Shown: one piece after another, positions 10,135-20,143 of the stretch | Layout of the letters: each line of letters starts with the position of its first letter | Position numbering within the stretch: the stretch's first letter is position 1 | NCBI GenBank assembly: GCA_022783305.1 | Contig: JALEWQ010000044.1 | Coordinates: forward strand, 1 to 64,000 | Length of the DNA stretch: 64,000 nt | Origin: Trueperella sp. | GTDB taxonomy: Bacteria; Actinomycetota; Actinomycetes; Actinomycetales; Actinomycetaceae | Direction of reading: 5' to 3' | Position numbers and translations under genes: made by a program | Notes under the pieces: generated by a model | What the model was told of the DNA's origin: nothing | The model's input: only the letters and a program-made list of their open reading frames with translations | The model's database searches: none

Positions 10135-11133
10135 CACGAACTTCACGGACGCTCCTTCCTCAAGGAGGCTGATTTCACCCCCGCGCAGTGGCGCTCGCTG
10201 ATCAATCTGGCCGCCGAGCTCAAACGAGAGCGGAACGAGGGGCGCGAGGTTGCGCGCCTTTCGGGCAAGACGATCGCACTCATCTTCGAAAAGACATCCA
10301 CCCGCACGCGCACTGCCTTCGAGGTGGCGGCCTACCACCAGGGCGCACACGTGACCATGCTAGACGGGACCACCTCACAGATCGGTCACAAGGAAAGCTA
10401 CGCGGACACTGCGGCCGTGCTCGGGCGCTTCTTCGATGCGATTGAATTCCGTGGCAACTCCCAGGCTGACGTCGAGCTGCTTGCCGCGTGGTCGGGTGTG
10501 CCGGTCTACAACGGGCTGACCGACGAATGGCATCCCACCCAGATGCTCGCCGACGCTCTGACGATCTTCGAACACGTGGACAAACCCTTCGAAGAAGTCA
10601 CGCACGTCTACGTCGGAGACGCCCGGTTCAACACCGGACGCTCGCTTCTCGTTTCTTCCGCGATGCTCGGGATGGACGTGCGGATCGTGGCGCCGCGCGC
10701 CTACCAGCCCGACGCCGAAGCGGTGCGGATTGCCTCACACTTCGCGGAGGAGACGGGCGCCCGGATCACGATCACCGACGAGCTCTCGGCGGTCGAGGGC
10801 GCCGACGTCGTCTCCACGGATGTGTGGGTGTCGATGGGAGAGCCCAAGGAGGTCTGGCAGGAGCGCGTGGCGGCGCTGCGCGACTATCAGGTCAACGCCG
10901 CGCTCATGGCGGCAGCCGGCCCGGGCGCGATCTTCATGCATTGCCTGCCCGCCTTCCATGACCTCAACACGACCGTGGGCCGCGAGGTCTACGAGGCCAC
11001 CGGCATGGACGCGCTTGAGGTCACCGACGATGTCTTTTCCTCGGCCGCCTCCGTCGTCTTCGATCAGGCCGAGAACCGGATGCACACGATCAAAGCCGTC
11101 ATGGTGGCGACGCTGGGCGCAGACCTTGCCTAA
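10132..11133 (+). CDS. argF: ornithine carbamoyltransferase
   Basis: Transfers carbamoyl phosphate to ornithine to give citrulline. The protein has 333 residues. Signatures: STRTRTAF (carbamoyl-phosphate binding, near residue 56), HPTQMLAD (near 142), and HCLPAF (ornithine/active-site Cys, near 272). An open frame continues upstream, but homology begins at [16 protein letters not shown]. It is apparently leaderless. Unlike in most actinobacteria it is not between argD and argR but alone on the opposite strand, followed by an overlapping MFS gene. Confidence 0.96.
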   Translation: MHELHGRSFLKEADFTPAQWRSLINLAAELKRERNEGREVARLSGKTIALIFEKTSTRTRTAFEVAAYHQGAHVTMLDGTTSQIGHKESYADTAAVLGRFFDAIEFRGNSQADVELLAAWSGVPVYNGLTDEWHPTQMLADALTIFEHVDKPFEEVTHVYVGDARFNTGRSLLVSSAMLGMDVRIVAPRAYQPDAEAVRIASHFAEETGARITITDELSAVEGADVVSTDVWVSMGEPKEVWQERVAALRDYQVNAALMAAAGPGAIFMHCLPAFHDLNTTVGREVYEATGMDALEVTDDVFSSAASVVFDQAENRMHTIKAVMVATLGADLA

Positions 11134-12373
11134 GATCCTCGACCGCAACCCCATCACCCGGCTCATCCTGCCCATCTACCTGCCGGCGCTCATCTTCGCC
11201 ATTGGTTCGGGAACCGTCATGCCCATCCTTGCGCTGGCTGCCCTCGATGTCGGTTTCGACGAGGCCGGCTCCTCGGCGGCCGTGGGCGTGCTCGGTTTCG
11301 TCTCCATCGTCATCTCCCCGATACTGGGAAGGATTATCGCCAAGATAGGCGACAAGTCCGCGCTCATCGCCGGTTCGGGGGTGGCGATCGCGGCGATGTG
11401 CGGCTTCCTGGGGACTCTCGCTTTTCCGGGCACGACGCCGTCCCGCGTCGTCTTCGTCGCCTCTATCGTGTTCCTGGCGGTCGGTTCGAACTCATGGTCG
11501 CTGGCCCGGCAGGCGTATTTGGCTGAATCAATTCCGCCCATGTGGCGTGCCCGCGGCCTGTCCACGCTCGGCGGGATGATGCGCATCGGCCAGCTCATCG
11601 GCCCGTTGGTGGCGACCGCGTTGCTGGCGGCGTGGGCGCTGCAGTCCACCTTCATCTTCAACATCCTGCTCATCTGCTTGGCCCTTGCCCTGATCGTGGC
11701 CTACGTGGTGCCTGACCCGGCCACCGAACGCAAACGCGTCTCCGCCGGCCAGAGTGAGGACGGGAGCCGCGGGCTCGAGCACCGTTCGAAGCTGGCCACC
11801 CTCATCCTTGGCATCGGCATCAACTGCCTCAACGTCTTGCGGGCCAACCGCTCGGTTATCGTGCCGCTGTGGGGGACCTTCCTCGGCTTCCAACCCACGT
11901 TTATCACCGCCACGTTCGCTGTGACCGCTCTGCTCGACACGATGATGTTCATCGTCTCCGGCTCCCTCATGGATCGCCGCGGGCGCCACTGGGCGCTGTT
12001 GCCTTCATTGCTCTTCATGCCGATCGGCATCGTCGTGATGGTCGCCTGTACTTCCCCGGTCGGTTTCGTCGTGGGCGCGGCGATCCTCGGCTTCGGCAAC
12101 GGCTTCGGCGCCGGCATCGTCATGACGATGGGTGCCGACCTCTCCCCCACCACGAATCGCGCGGCGTTCCTCGGAATCTGGCAGTCCATCGTGGCCATCG
12201 GCACGGCGGCGGGCCCCTTCGTGATCTCCGGTATGACGGCGGCGGTCGACCTGCGGGCCGGTTTGTGGGCAACCATCGCCATCGGAATCTTCGGGCTCAT
12301 CTGGTGCGCGACGCTCGTGCCGGTCGCCTACCGGCGTCTGGGCACCGACCTGCGTGGCAAGCCGTTGCGATAG
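11126..12373 (+). CDS. MFS transporter
   Basis: Major facilitator superfamily permease with twelve predicted membrane segments, 415 residues from the suggested TTG start. Between TM2 and TM3 lies [18 protein letters not shown], the usual MFS loop. A second half-repeat carries [15 protein letters not shown]. The TTG at 11126 overlaps the end of argF by 8 nt. No ATG or GTG fits before TM1, and no good ribosome binding site is seen, so the start is uncertain. Coupling to argF hints at a substrate linked to arginine or a drug-type exporter; the sequence does not decide. Confidence 0.82.
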   Translation: MPKILDRNPITRLILPIYLPALIFAIGSGTVMPILALAALDVGFDEAGSSAAVGVLGFVSIVISPILGRIIAKIGDKSALIAGSGVAIAAMCGFLGTLAFPGTTPSRVVFVASIVFLAVGSNSWSLARQAYLAESIPPMWRARGLSTLGGMMRIGQLIGPLVATALLAAWALQSTFIFNILLICLALALIVAYVVPDPATERKRVSAGQSEDGSRGLEHRSKLATLILGIGINCLNVLRANRSVIVPLWGTFLGFQPTFITATFAVTALLDTMMFIVSGSLMDRRGRHWALLPSLLFMPIGIVVMVACTSPVGFVVGAAILGFGNGFGAGIVMTMGADLSPTTNRAAFLGIWQSIVAIGTAAGPFVISGMTAAVDLRAGLWATIAIGIFGLIWCATLVPVAYRRLGTDLRGKPLR

Positions 12374-12395
12374 CGCGACATGTGCGAGGGCATGG

Positions 12396-12424
12396 GTGTG
12401 GCCCGCCTGACAGGCGGGCCACAC
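12396..12424. terminator. shared hairpin between MFS gene and S8 protease gene
   Basis: A 13-bp perfect stem (GTGTGGCCCGCCT / AGGCGGGCCACAC) with a 3-nt loop lies between convergent genes. There is no U tract. It is a likely bidirectional terminator. Confidence 0.7.
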
Positions 12425-12433
12425 GGCTTAACG

Positions 12434-15400
12434 CTACCTATTCTTCTTGCTGGCGTGCGTCACTGCGGTGATGCCCAGCGCGCCCAGGAGCAACGCCAGC
12501 GCGGCCAGACCACCGACCTGCGCGCCCGTGAGCGGTAGGGACGAGCCCTGTCTTGCCGTTTCCGGAGCAGGAGTCGGTGTCGCGCTCACGCTCGGCGTAT
12601 CAGGCTTGGCGGGAGCCTGCGAGCCCGGCTGATCCGGCTGGCCCGGCTGGTCCGACTGGTCCGACAGGTCCGGCTGATCCGGCTGGCCCGGCTCATCCGG
12701 CTGGCCCGGCTGATCCGGCTGGCCGGGAGCTGGCTCCGGCGTCGGCTCGGGCTGCGGTTTCGATGTCGCCCACGCGCTCACCTCCTGGGCGTTGATCATG
12801 AACTGGCCCTTTTCGTCCGGGCTCACCCAGGCATCGTTGATGAGCTTGAAGCTTCGCTCGGAGCCGTCGGTTCTCGAATCCACGCCGAGGCTGATCCTGT
12901 CCTTGCCGCCATCGAGCTGCGTGTAGGACACGTAGTAGGATCCGTGCACCGGGATCGGGTAGGGCGTGTGCAGCTCGACCCAGCCGCCGCCAACACCTGC
13001 CTCGACACGGGCCTTCACGGGTCCGACCAGCATGCGGCCGGGAAGGCCGTCACGGTCGTCGTGCTCCCACAGCGCCCACTCGAAATCCTGGGCCTTACCC
13101 GAGCGGAAGATGTAGAAGCGCGCGCCCGTCACGTGGCTACCCTGGCCGGCGTCGAACCGCACGGCCGCGGTCTTTCCCCCGGCCAGGGTGGTCAGCGCCG
13201 CGTCAGCGTTGCCAGAGTCGTAGGAGATCCAACCGGTCTCCCCGATCGTCGCGGGAGCAAGCTCGATATCGACGCCGGCCTCCTTACCTTCCTCTACAGT
13301 GAACGGGATATCCGCCTCCAGGTAGCCCGGAGCGCCGGCACGCAGGGTGTACTCGCCGGGCAGCAATTCGGAGGCGACGGGCTCGCTCGCCGCCTCAGTG
13401 AACACGGGCGCCGGCCGCCCCTTGGCGTACACGCTCACCCGAGCGTCCCGCACGCCCTTTCCGGAGCCGTCCGTTACGGTGAACGTGACCTTCTGCGGGT
13501 TGGCCTTCTCGAGGTAGAAGTGCTGCGTCAGCGTGTTTGCGTCCGCGAGTTGCACCGTCGCCGTCGCGGGCCGGTAGCCGGGAGCCTTCGCCACCAAGAC
13601 GGCCTCGCCTGCGTGGCCACGCAGCAGGTAGGCGCCGGTGCCGGCCTCGGTGGATACCTTCGTCCCACGCTCGGCGAGCTCGACCGTCGCACTCGTCGCG
13701 GGAACCCACGACTCGTCCCCTTCGGCCCCGGAGGCGTTGGCCACCGCTTGTGCGTGTGCGAGCGTCGGCGCAGAAAGCTCCTCACCGTCGTAGATCCCCA
13801 ACGACGCCGACTGCGCCAGCTTCGGCTGCGGGATCGTGGCTCCCGCCGTGTTGGCAAACAGGATGTCGTCGAGGAACCAGCCGCCGGCGAAGTCGAATAT
13901 CTCGCTGCCGGTCACCAGCTCGAACTTTACCTGGGTGTTGGCGCTCAGATACTCGGCTGGGATGGCCACGCCGTCCACGTGCCAGGCGTTTGTGGTGCGC
14001 AGGGCCGTCTTCTTGTCGGTGGGATCGACTTCCTCGATCTTGGCGTCGTTGAGGGTGAAGATCTCCTTCCACTCTCCCCCGTTGGCGCGTACGTAGATGT
14101 GGCCGATGTCGTCGTCGTAGGTGGTCCACTCGTCGCTACCCGTCCGGCCGCGGGTGTTGAACCACTGCTGGAAGTACATGGTGACGTCGGTGTACGCAGA
14201 CAGATCCAGGCTCGGCGAGGTCAGCGAGTAGGTGGCCTTCGCCTTTCGGTAATCGTTCAGGACGGTCGCGAACACGTTCGGGCTGCCCGGATTCTTGCCG
14301 GCGCTCTGTGGCGTGGTCGGCGCCTTGCCGGTCGCCTGCGTGTCGTCGAGTGAGGGGATGCCACGCTCGAAGACGTTGCCCTTACCATCTGGCTCCGAGG
14401 TCCAACCCTGGGCGTCGGATTCGAAGTCGAATAGCGAGATCTTCTCGCCCACCGTGAAGGTGCGCTGGAGAATCTTGGACGGCTCGGATTCGGCCTGGCC
14501 CGCCACCGCGGTGACGTAGTAGGAGTAGGTGCCCTGCTGCGGCGTCGGATAATCGTAGAAGGAGACAGTGTACTTGCCGATCTCCGCGCCCGTGAGCTCC
14601 TTGACGCGGCTGAAGGGGCCGTCGTCGTGGGCGCGGTAGAGCCGGTAGGCGCTGATCTTCTCGTCCTTAATCGGGACGAAATCGATGACAGTGCGGCCCG
14701 AGGCGTGTTTCGTGATCGCGAGTTCATCCTCGACCTTCGCCACGGTCGTGGTCTGGATCGGCTCGAGGGCGATGTCGTCGATGAACCAGCCTGCAGTGGC
14801 GTGCTCGGACTTCCACGCCCCGCGCACGCCGAACATCACGCGGATCGTCTTGCCGGCGTAGGCCGTCAGGTCCACGTATCCGCGCTCCCAATCGCTCACG
14901 TGGTTCTTGAACAGCAGCTGGGGCTTGGTTTCCCACGCCACGGTGCCGTCCTCGCGGACCTCGCCGACCCACACCTCCGCGGTGTCGTAGGCCGCGTACT
15001 CGTAGTTATCGAGGTCATACCAGTGTTTGAACGTCAGGGCAGCAGAATCCCCAGCTTTCAGGCCGATCGGCGGGGTCAGGAGCACCGAATCCTTCAGACC
15101 CGGGTAACCCTGGCCATCCAGTCCCACGCCCACGAGCTTCTCACCCGACGTCGGACGCTTCAGCGACGCCGCCGGCGCGCCCCACGCCCACATCGGCGTC
15201 TCGCCACTCATCTCGAAGCCGTCCGTGCCGGATTCGAAGTCTTCACTCCAGCCGACGCTGACGGAGACCTTCTGCTCGAAGCCGCGGACCGGGGTGCAGG
15301 CCTCTTTCTTTTCGCGGTCGGTGGCGCAAATCCGGTAGGAGACGTCGTCGGAGGCGAGCGTCGTCGGGGAGACGACGAACTCGTATGTTCCCTCAACCTT

Positions 15401-17050
15401 CGTGCCCTTGACCAGCTTCATCGCTTCCGTGCGTTCCCCGGCGCCTCCCGTGATCTTGAGGGAGACGGAGGCGACGCCGGTGTCGTCGGTGACCTTCGCG
15501 GTCACGTCGGTCGTCGTGGCACGGTAGAAGACGCTCACGGGTGTGTGCTCGATGTGCGGCGCGTCGGCGTCGACACCGCGGACGTACACGTTGCCCTGAA
15601 CGGTCCCGATGCTCGAATCTGCCTTGGCCATGTCGATGGCGAGGGCGGCGTTGACCTTGCCGGCGCCGTAGGCGTGGTTCGGGGAGTTCACGTGCTGCGG
15701 GTCGGTCAGCGGCGTGGCGGAGCTTCGCAGGATGCTCTCCAGCTCGTCTACCGTCAGCTTCGGATTGACGCCCAGGACGAGGGCGGCGACGCCGGTCACG
15801 TGCGGGGCGGCCATGGAGGTGCCCGACTGGATCTTCATCGACTGCTTGGTCCACCCCGAACGGATGTTCACGCCGGGGGCCGCGATGTCGGGCTTGGCCC
15901 GCTCCGTGTACTTTGATGGGCCGCGTAGCGAAAACTTCGCGACGACGTCGTCGGATCGCAGCGCGCCGACGGCGAAGGCCTCCGGGAAGGAACCCGGCTG
16001 GGTGATTGAACCCGGGCCGCCGGGGTTGTTCCCATCGACGTTACCCGCCGAGAAGACGGGAAGGATGCCGGCCTTGCGCCACTGCTTGAGGGCGTCCTGG
16101 AAGAGGAGGTTGGTGGCGGAGCTTCCCCACGAGTTGTTGACGACGCGCGGGGCGAGCTCGGGGTGCCTCACTCCCTGACTGTCAACCGGGGCGAGCATCC
16201 ACTGCATGGCCTGGAGCAGGCGCGAGTCGCTCGTCTCGCCCTCCTCGTCGAAGACGCGGGCCGCGATGAAGGTGGCCTTGGGCGCGACGCCGAGGTAGCC
16301 GGTCCCGCTGGGATCGGAGCCGAGGATCGTTCCGGCGACGTGGGTGCCGTGGCCCGTGGAGTCGACGGGCTCGGTCGTGGTTCCTACGGTGTCATACCAG
16401 CTCACCGCCTTGTCGCCAGTATTGCCGCGCCACTTGTCCTTGAGGGCAGGATGAGTGACGTCGACGCCGGAATCGATGATGCCCACCGTGACGCCCTCTC
16501 CGGCATATTCGTCGAGCAGGCCCTCCGAGGCGGAGATTTGCCTCAGGTTCCACGGGAGGTGCAACGCGGCGGGCTTGCCGCCAAGGGCCGACATGCGCAT
16601 GCCGGAGTCGTCGGAGATCGGATCGGCCTCAATCTTGTGGTCGATGCTGACCTCGCTCACTCCCGGCGTCTTTGCCAGGTCGAGGGCGACTTCCTTCGTC
16701 ACCGTGGCCGAGACCGCATTGACGACGTAGAGCGGCTGGACGTCGTGGGCCTGGTGATCCTTCTCGGCGCCCTCAAGCTTGGCGAGGACGGCCCGTTGAG
16801 AGGACTTGGCCGTGTCGATCAGGTCTTGCACGTGATCGATCTTTTCTTGCGGGGTGGTGGCGGGGACACCCTTCTCCTCGTGCTTGTCATCCATGACGAC
16901 GATGACGGAATGCCACGACGCATCCGATGATCGGGCGATCTCTTCGTCAACCGGTGGTGCCGCCACGGCAGACGGTATCGCCGCTATCGTCGTTGCCGTG
17001 AGAGCGCCCATGGATAGCGCCGCGATTATGCGTCCAAAACGGCCGCGCAT
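12434..17050 (-). CDS. cell-wall-anchored S8 (subtilisin-like) serine protease
   Basis: Secreted multidomain protease of 1538 residues. A signal peptide (1-30, ending AVA) and an I9-like propeptide (~45-145) come first. The subtilase domain (~180-430) has a complete catalytic set: Asp193 (IIDSGVD), His234 (HGTHVAG), Asn337 (FSAGN) and Ser412 (GTSMAAP). Two jelly-roll domains of choice-of-anchor type follow (ending AGWFIDDIAL and GGWFLDDILFAN), then carboxypeptidase-regulatory/Ig-like repeats. A Pro/Gln/Asp wall-spanning stretch precedes the sortase signal LPLTG, a hydrophobic helix and KKNR. An ATG at 17086 is open, but GGAGG lies 4 nt before ATG 17050. No sortase gene is nearby. Likely cleaves host or environmental proteins. 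Confidence 0.93.
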   Translation of the reverse strand: MRGRFGRIIAALSMGALTATTIAAIPSAVAAPPVDEEIARSSDASWHSVIVVMDDKHEEKGVPATTPQEKIDHVQDLIDTAKSSQRAVLAKLEGAEKDHQAHDVQPLYVVNAVSATVTKEVALDLAKTPGVSEVSIDHKIEADPISDDSGMRMSALGGKPAALHLPWNLRQISASEGLLDEYAGEGVTVGIIDSGVDVTHPALKDKWRGNTGDKAVSWYDTVGTTTEPVDSTGHGTHVAGTILGSDPSGTGYLGVAPKATFIAARVFDEEGETSDSRLLQAMQWMLAPVDSQGVRHPELAPRVVNNSWGSSATNLLFQDALKQWRKAGILPVFSAGNVDGNNPGGPGSITQPGSFPEAFAVGALRSDDVVAKFSLRGPSKYTERAKPDIAAPGVNIRSGWTKQSMKIQSGTSMAAPHVTGVAALVLGVNPKLTVDELESILRSSATPLTDPQHVNSPNHAYGAGKVNAALAIDMAKADSSIGTVQGNVYVRGVDADAPHIEHTPVSVFYRATTTDVTAKVTDDTGVASVSLKITGGAGERTEAMKLVKGTKVEGTYEFVVSPTTLASDDVSYRICATDREKKEACTPVRGFEQKVSVSVGWSEDFESGTDGFEMSGETPMWAWGAPAASLKRPTSGEKLVGVGLDGQGYPGLKDSVLLTPPIGLKAGDSAALTFKHWYDLDNYEYAAYDTAEVWVGEVREDGTVAWETKPQLLFKNHVSDWERGYVDLTAYAGKTIRVMFGVRGAWKSEHATAGWFIDDIALEPIQTTTVAKVEDELAITKHASGRTVIDFVPIKDEKISAYRLYRAHDDGPFSRVKELTGAEIGKYTVSFYDYPTPQQGTYSYYVTAVAGQAESEPSKILQRTFTVGEKISLFDFESDAQGWTSEPDGKGNVFERGIPSLDDTQATGKAPTTPQSAGKNPGSPNVFATVLNDYRKAKATYSLTSPSLDLSAYTDVTMYFQQWFNTRGRTGSDEWTTYDDDIGHIYVRANGGEWKEIFTLNDAKIEEVDPTDKKTALRTTNAWHVDGVAIPAEYLSANTQVKFELVTGSEIFDFAGGWFLDDILFANTAGATIPQPKLAQSASLGIYDGEELSAPTLAHAQAVANASGAEGDESWVPATSATVELAERGTKVSTEAGTGAYLLRGHAGEAVLVAKAPGYRPATATVQLADANTLTQHFYLEKANPQKVTFTVTDGSGKGVRDARVSVYAKGRPAPVFTEAASEPVASELLPGEYTLRAGAPGYLEADIPFTVEEGKEAGVDIELAPATIGETGWISYDSGNADAALTTLAGGKTAAVRFDAGQGSHVTGARFYIFRSGKAQDFEWALWEHDDRDGLPGRMLVGPVKARVEAGVGGGWVELHTPYPIPVHGSYYVSYTQLDGGKDRISLGVDSRTDGSERSFKLINDAWVSPDEKGQFMINAQEVSAWATSKPQPEPTPEPAPGQPDQPGQPDEPGQPDQPDLSDQSDQPGQPDQPGSQAPAKPDTPSVSATPTPAPETARQGSSLPLTGAQVGGLAALALLLGALGITAVTHASKKNR
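12623..12727 (-). repeat. Pro/Gln/Asp-rich coding repeat in protease wall-spanning region
   Basis: Tandem 9- and 18-nt units (GGCTGATCCGGCTGGCCC and variants) encode repeats of PDQPGQ with DE and DLSDQS variants. The region keeps frame throughout. Such tracts can change copy number by slippage. Confidence 0.8.
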
Positions 17051-17129
17051 ATAACCTCCAACATGCGTAAGACCCATCGGGGTCATTGATTGAATGGCCT
17101 GTCAGTGCACACACAGACCGCCAAATGCC

Positions 17130-17148
17130 GAAGGTTAGGCTACCCTAA
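17130..17148. promoter_or_regulatory. DtxR/IdeR-type iron box upstream of S8 protease
   Basis: GAAGGTTAGGCTACCCTAA matches the 19-bp DtxR/IdeR consensus TTAGGTTAGGCTAACCTAA at 16 positions and is nearly palindromic. It lies 80 nt upstream of the protease start codon. The only gene it can serve is the protease, because argG ends toward it with a terminator at 17217-17245. Confidence 0.65.
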
Positions 17149-17216
17149 GGTCTACGCATGTGGATGGGACCTTGGATTCTTACCGTTTCGTAACCTCTGC
17201 TCGCGGATCGGGCGAC

Positions 17217-17245
17217 AAAAATGGCGCGGACGAATCCGCGCCATT
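17217..17245 (-). terminator. argG: intrinsic terminator of argG
   Basis: On the minus strand an 11-bp stem (AATGGCGCGGA / TCCGCGCCATT, 4-nt loop) is followed by a run of T. It lies 17 nt past the argG stop and closes the argCJBDRG transcript. Confidence 0.88.
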
Positions 17246-17261
17246 CTCATTCCTGGCTCCC

Positions 17262-18497
17262 CTAGGACAGGTGCAGCTTCGGCATCGCCTCACCCTTGCC
17301 GAACTTCACATCGCGGGCCGCGGCCAGCCGGCCCGTCAGGCCGGTCAGTGCGATGAACCCGCGGGCGTGCGACTGGTTAAACGTGTCGCCCTGGTCGTAC
17401 GTTGCCAGGTTGAAGTCATACAGCGAAGTCGGCGAGCGCCGGCCGGTCACCACGGCGCGCCCGCCGTGCAGCGTCATGCGGATCTCGCCGGAGACGTAGT
17501 CCTGGGTGTCCCGGATGAAGGCGTCGAGGGAACGCTTGAGCGGGGAGAACCACTGGCCCTCGTAGACCAGCTCCGACCAACGCAACCCCACGCGCTCCTT
17601 GAAGCGGGCCTGCTCGCGGTCCAGCGTCACGCGCTCAAGCTCGCGGTGGGCGGTGATGAGAGCCATCGCGCCCGGGGCCTCATAGATCTCGCGCGACTTG
17701 ATGCCAACCATGCGGTCCTCGACAATGTCGATGCGGCCGATGCCCTGAGCGCCCGCGCGGGCGTTCATCTCCTCAATCGCCTGGAGCGGCGTGACGTCGC
17801 GCCCGTCGATCTTCACCGGAATGCCGCGTTCGAAGGTGATGACAACCTCGTCAGGCAAAGGCGGGTAGGACGGATCGTCGGTGTAGTTGTAGACGTCCTT
17901 GGTGGGCGCGTTCCACAGGTCCTCGAGGTAGCCCGTCTCGATCGCGCGGCCCCAAACGTTCTGGTCGATCGAGAAGGGGTTGGACTTCGTCGTCTCGATG
18001 GGCAGGTTGTGCTTCTCGGCATAGTTGATCGCGAACTCGCGGGTCAGGGCCAGATCGCGCACGGGCGAGAGGCACTTCATATCCGGGGCGAGCGAGGTGA
18101 TGCCGTTCTCGAAGCGAACCTGATCGTTACCCTTGCCGGTGCATCCGTGGGCAACCGTCTCGGCGCCGAACTGACGGGCCGCCGTCACCAGGTGCTTGAC
18201 GATGACGGGCCGCGAAAGTGCGGAAACAAGCGGGTACGCCTCCATGTAAAGGCCGTTGGCCTGCAGGTCGAGCATGCAGTACTCCTCGGCGAACTCGTCG
18301 CGAGCGTCGGCCACGTAGGCCTCCACGGCGCCGCAGTCGAGCGCGCGCTGACGGACCACGTCGAGATCCTCGCCTCCCTGCCCGACGTCGACGGCGACGG
18401 TGATGACCTCCGCCCCGGTCGCTTCGCCGATCCAGCCGATCGCCACCGACGTGTCGAGTCCGCCGGAGTATGCGAGGACTACGCGTTCCTTTGCCAT
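17262..18497 (-). CDS. argG: argininosuccinate synthase
   Basis: ATP-dependent joining of citrulline and aspartate. The protein has 411 residues, normal for the family. It begins [17 protein letters not shown], with the N-type ATP-pyrophosphatase P-loop SGGLDTS, and includes [14 protein letters not shown] near residue 125. It lies 12 nt after argR and is the last gene of the arg operon here. The next arg gene on the same strand, argH, is 8.3 kb away beyond the protease block. Confidence 0.97.
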   Translation of the reverse strand: MAKERVVLAYSGGLDTSVAIGWIGEATGAEVITVAVDVGQGGEDLDVVRQRALDCGAVEAYVADARDEFAEEYCMLDLQANGLYMEAYPLVSALSRPVIVKHLVTAARQFGAETVAHGCTGKGNDQVRFENGITSLAPDMKCLSPVRDLALTREFAINYAEKHNLPIETTKSNPFSIDQNVWGRAIETGYLEDLWNAPTKDVYNYTDDPSYPPLPDEVVITFERGIPVKIDGRDVTPLQAIEEMNARAGAQGIGRIDIVEDRMVGIKSREIYEAPGAMALITAHRELERVTLDREQARFKERVGLRWSELVYEGQWFSPLKRSLDAFIRDTQDYVSGEIRMTLHGGRAVVTGRRSPTSLYDFNLATYDQGDTFNQSHARGFIALTGLTGRLAAARDVKFGKGEAMPKLHLS

Positions 18498-18509
18498 GAT
18501 GAACCTTTC

Positions 18510-19007
18510 TTAGTTGTTAGAAGAAGAGTGAGCGATGTCGATGAGGCGGCTAAGCAGCTCGTCGGCACGTTTGGTGGATTCGGTAATGACCAGCACCGTG
18601 TCGTCACCGGCGATGCAGCCGAGCACGCCGTCGAGCACGGCGCGGTCGAGCGCCGAGGCCAGCAGCTGCGCGGCCCCGGGCGGTGTGCGTAGCACGATCT
18701 GGTTTCCCGCCGACTTGGCCGAGACCATGACCTCCCGGGCCCAGCGCTCCAGGTGGAAGCCCGCGGGTGCGTCGCTCTCCCCCTCCACACCGGGGCTGGG
18801 CACCTTGTAGTGGCGCCCACCCATACCGTCGGGGACCTTGCGCGCCTGAAGCTCGTCGAGGTCGCGCGAGAGCGTGGCTTGTGTGACCACGATCCCCTCG
18901 TCCGCGAGCAACGCCCGCAGCTCGGCTTGCGAGCCAATGGGCTGGGATTCGACGATGGCGGTGATGCGGGCGAGCCGGGCCGCCTTGGTCACCATGGTTC
19001 CTGTCAC
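18510..19007 (-). CDS. argR: arginine repressor
   Basis: Hexameric arginine-responsive DNA-binding protein of up to 165 residues. The N-terminal winged helix includes SQAELRALLADEGIVVTQATLSRDLDEL (the SRDL motif). The C-terminal oligomerisation and arginine-binding domain contains a GTI-like GCIAGDDTVLVI segment with the DD arginine contacts. The GTG at 19007 overlaps the argD stop (GTGA). An ATG at 18995 preceded by CAGGA is an alternative start giving MVTKAARLARI. Probable targets are the argC and argF promoters. Confidence 0.94.
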   Translation of the reverse strand: MTGTMVTKAARLARITAIVESQPIGSQAELRALLADEGIVVTQATLSRDLDELQARKVPDGMGGRHYKVPSPGVEGESDAPAGFHLERWAREVMVSAKSAGNQIVLRTPPGAAQLLASALDRAVLDGVLGCIAGDDTVLVITESTKRADELLSRLIDIAHSSSNN

Positions 19008-20143
19008 GAGTGTTTCTCCATTTCTTCGATGAACGGCGCAAGTTCATCTTGCGTGATGACAAGCGGTGGCGCCAACCGGATCGTCGTGGTGTTCGGCGCG
19101 TTGACGATGAAGCCCCGGCCCAAAAGCTCGGCCTGGAGCGCCGGGGCGTCTTTGACGACGACGCCGAGCAGCAGCCCCGCACCGCGCACCTCGAACCCGC
19201 GCGCCTCGAGCTCGCCGGCTAGCCACTGCCCCGTTCCGCGCACGTGGTCGAGCAGCCCGGCCACCTCGCCGACGACGGCGTTTGCCGCCGCACACGCCAA
19301 CGGATTCCCGCCGAAGGTGGTGCCGTGGCTGCCGGGGGTCAGCAGACGCCCGGCTTTCTCGATCCCGACGACGGCTCCGATCGGAACGCCCCCGCCCAGG
19401 CCCTTGGCCAGGGTGATGACGTCTGCCTTGACGAGGTCAGAGTGGGCGAACCATCGTCCGGTGCGCCCCACACCCGTCTGTACCTCGTCGACCACGAACA
19501 GCGCATTAAAACGTTCACACAGGGCGCGGGTGCGGCGCAGGAAGGCAGCGGGGACGGGAACAACGCCGGCCTCGCCCTGGATGGTCTCGACGAAGATCGC
19601 CGCAACGTCGTCGTTGAAGACGGCGTCGAGGGCCTCGACGCTAGGGTCGATGAAGATGACGTTTCCACCAAGCGGCTCGAAGGGCTCGCGGATGGCGGGT
19701 TTGTGGGTGATGGACAGAGCGCCGAGCGTGCGCCCGTGAAAGCCGCCTTTGAGCGCGATGATCGTTCCTCGCGGCTTGTGCAGGCGAGCCATCTTGATGG
19801 CGGCCTCGTTGGCCTCGGCTCCCGAGTTACAGAAGAAGATCCGGGCTGAGGCGCCCACATAGCCCTCGTCGGAGAGCATGCGCTGAATCGCGCCGGCGAG
19901 CTCCAGCTGTGGTGCGGTGGCAAAAAAGTTCGACACATGGGTCGCCCTGCCCGCCTGCTCGGTGATCGCACGCACGATCGCGGGATGGGCATAGCCAAGG
20001 GCGTTGACCGCGATGCCGGCAAGCAGATCGAGGTAGCGTTTGCCGTTCTCGTCCCACACGTAGACGCCCTCGCCGCGCTCGATGACCAGCTGCGGCTCGC
20101 CAAAGGCGTTCATCATCCGCTGAGAGTATAGTTCCGACATCAC
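19004..20143 (-). CDS. argD: acetylornithine aminotransferase
   Basis: PLP-dependent class III aminotransferase of 379 residues that makes N-acetylornithine from the semialdehyde. PLP-binding features include [15 protein letters not shown] (near residue 108), the DEVQTG aspartate (near 218) and the Schiff-base lysine in TLAKGLGGG (near 246). The start overlaps the argB stop by 4 nt (ATGA). The tight coupling of argC, argJ, argB, argD and argR indicates one transcript. Confidence 0.95.
   Translation of the reverse strand: MMSELYSQRMMNAFGEPQLVIERGEGVYVWDENGKRYLDLLAGIAVNALGYAHPAIVRAITEQAGRATHVSNFFATAPQLELAGAIQRMLSDEGYVGASARIFFCNSGAEANEAAIKMARLHKPRGTIIALKGGFHGRTLGALSITHKPAIREPFEPLGGNVIFIDPSVEALDAVFNDDVAAIFVETIQGEAGVVPVPAAFLRRTRALCERFNALFVVDEVQTGVGRTGRWFAHSDLVKADVITLAKGLGGGVPIGAVVGIEKAGRLLTPGSHGTTFGGNPLACAAANAVVGEVAGLLDHVRGTGQWLAGELEARGFEVRGAGLLLGVVVKDAPALQAELLGRGFIVNAPNTTTIRLAPPLVITQDELAPFIEEMEKHS

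Noticed and set aside
12623..12727. CRISPR-like repeat array
   Set aside because: Units of 9 and 18 nt with no unique spacers, in frame within the protease gene; it is a protein repeat.
17090..18692. Long plus-strand ORFs opposite argG and the protease
   Set aside because: They are antisense shadows of high-GC genes with no family motifs, and the coding strand genes are certain.
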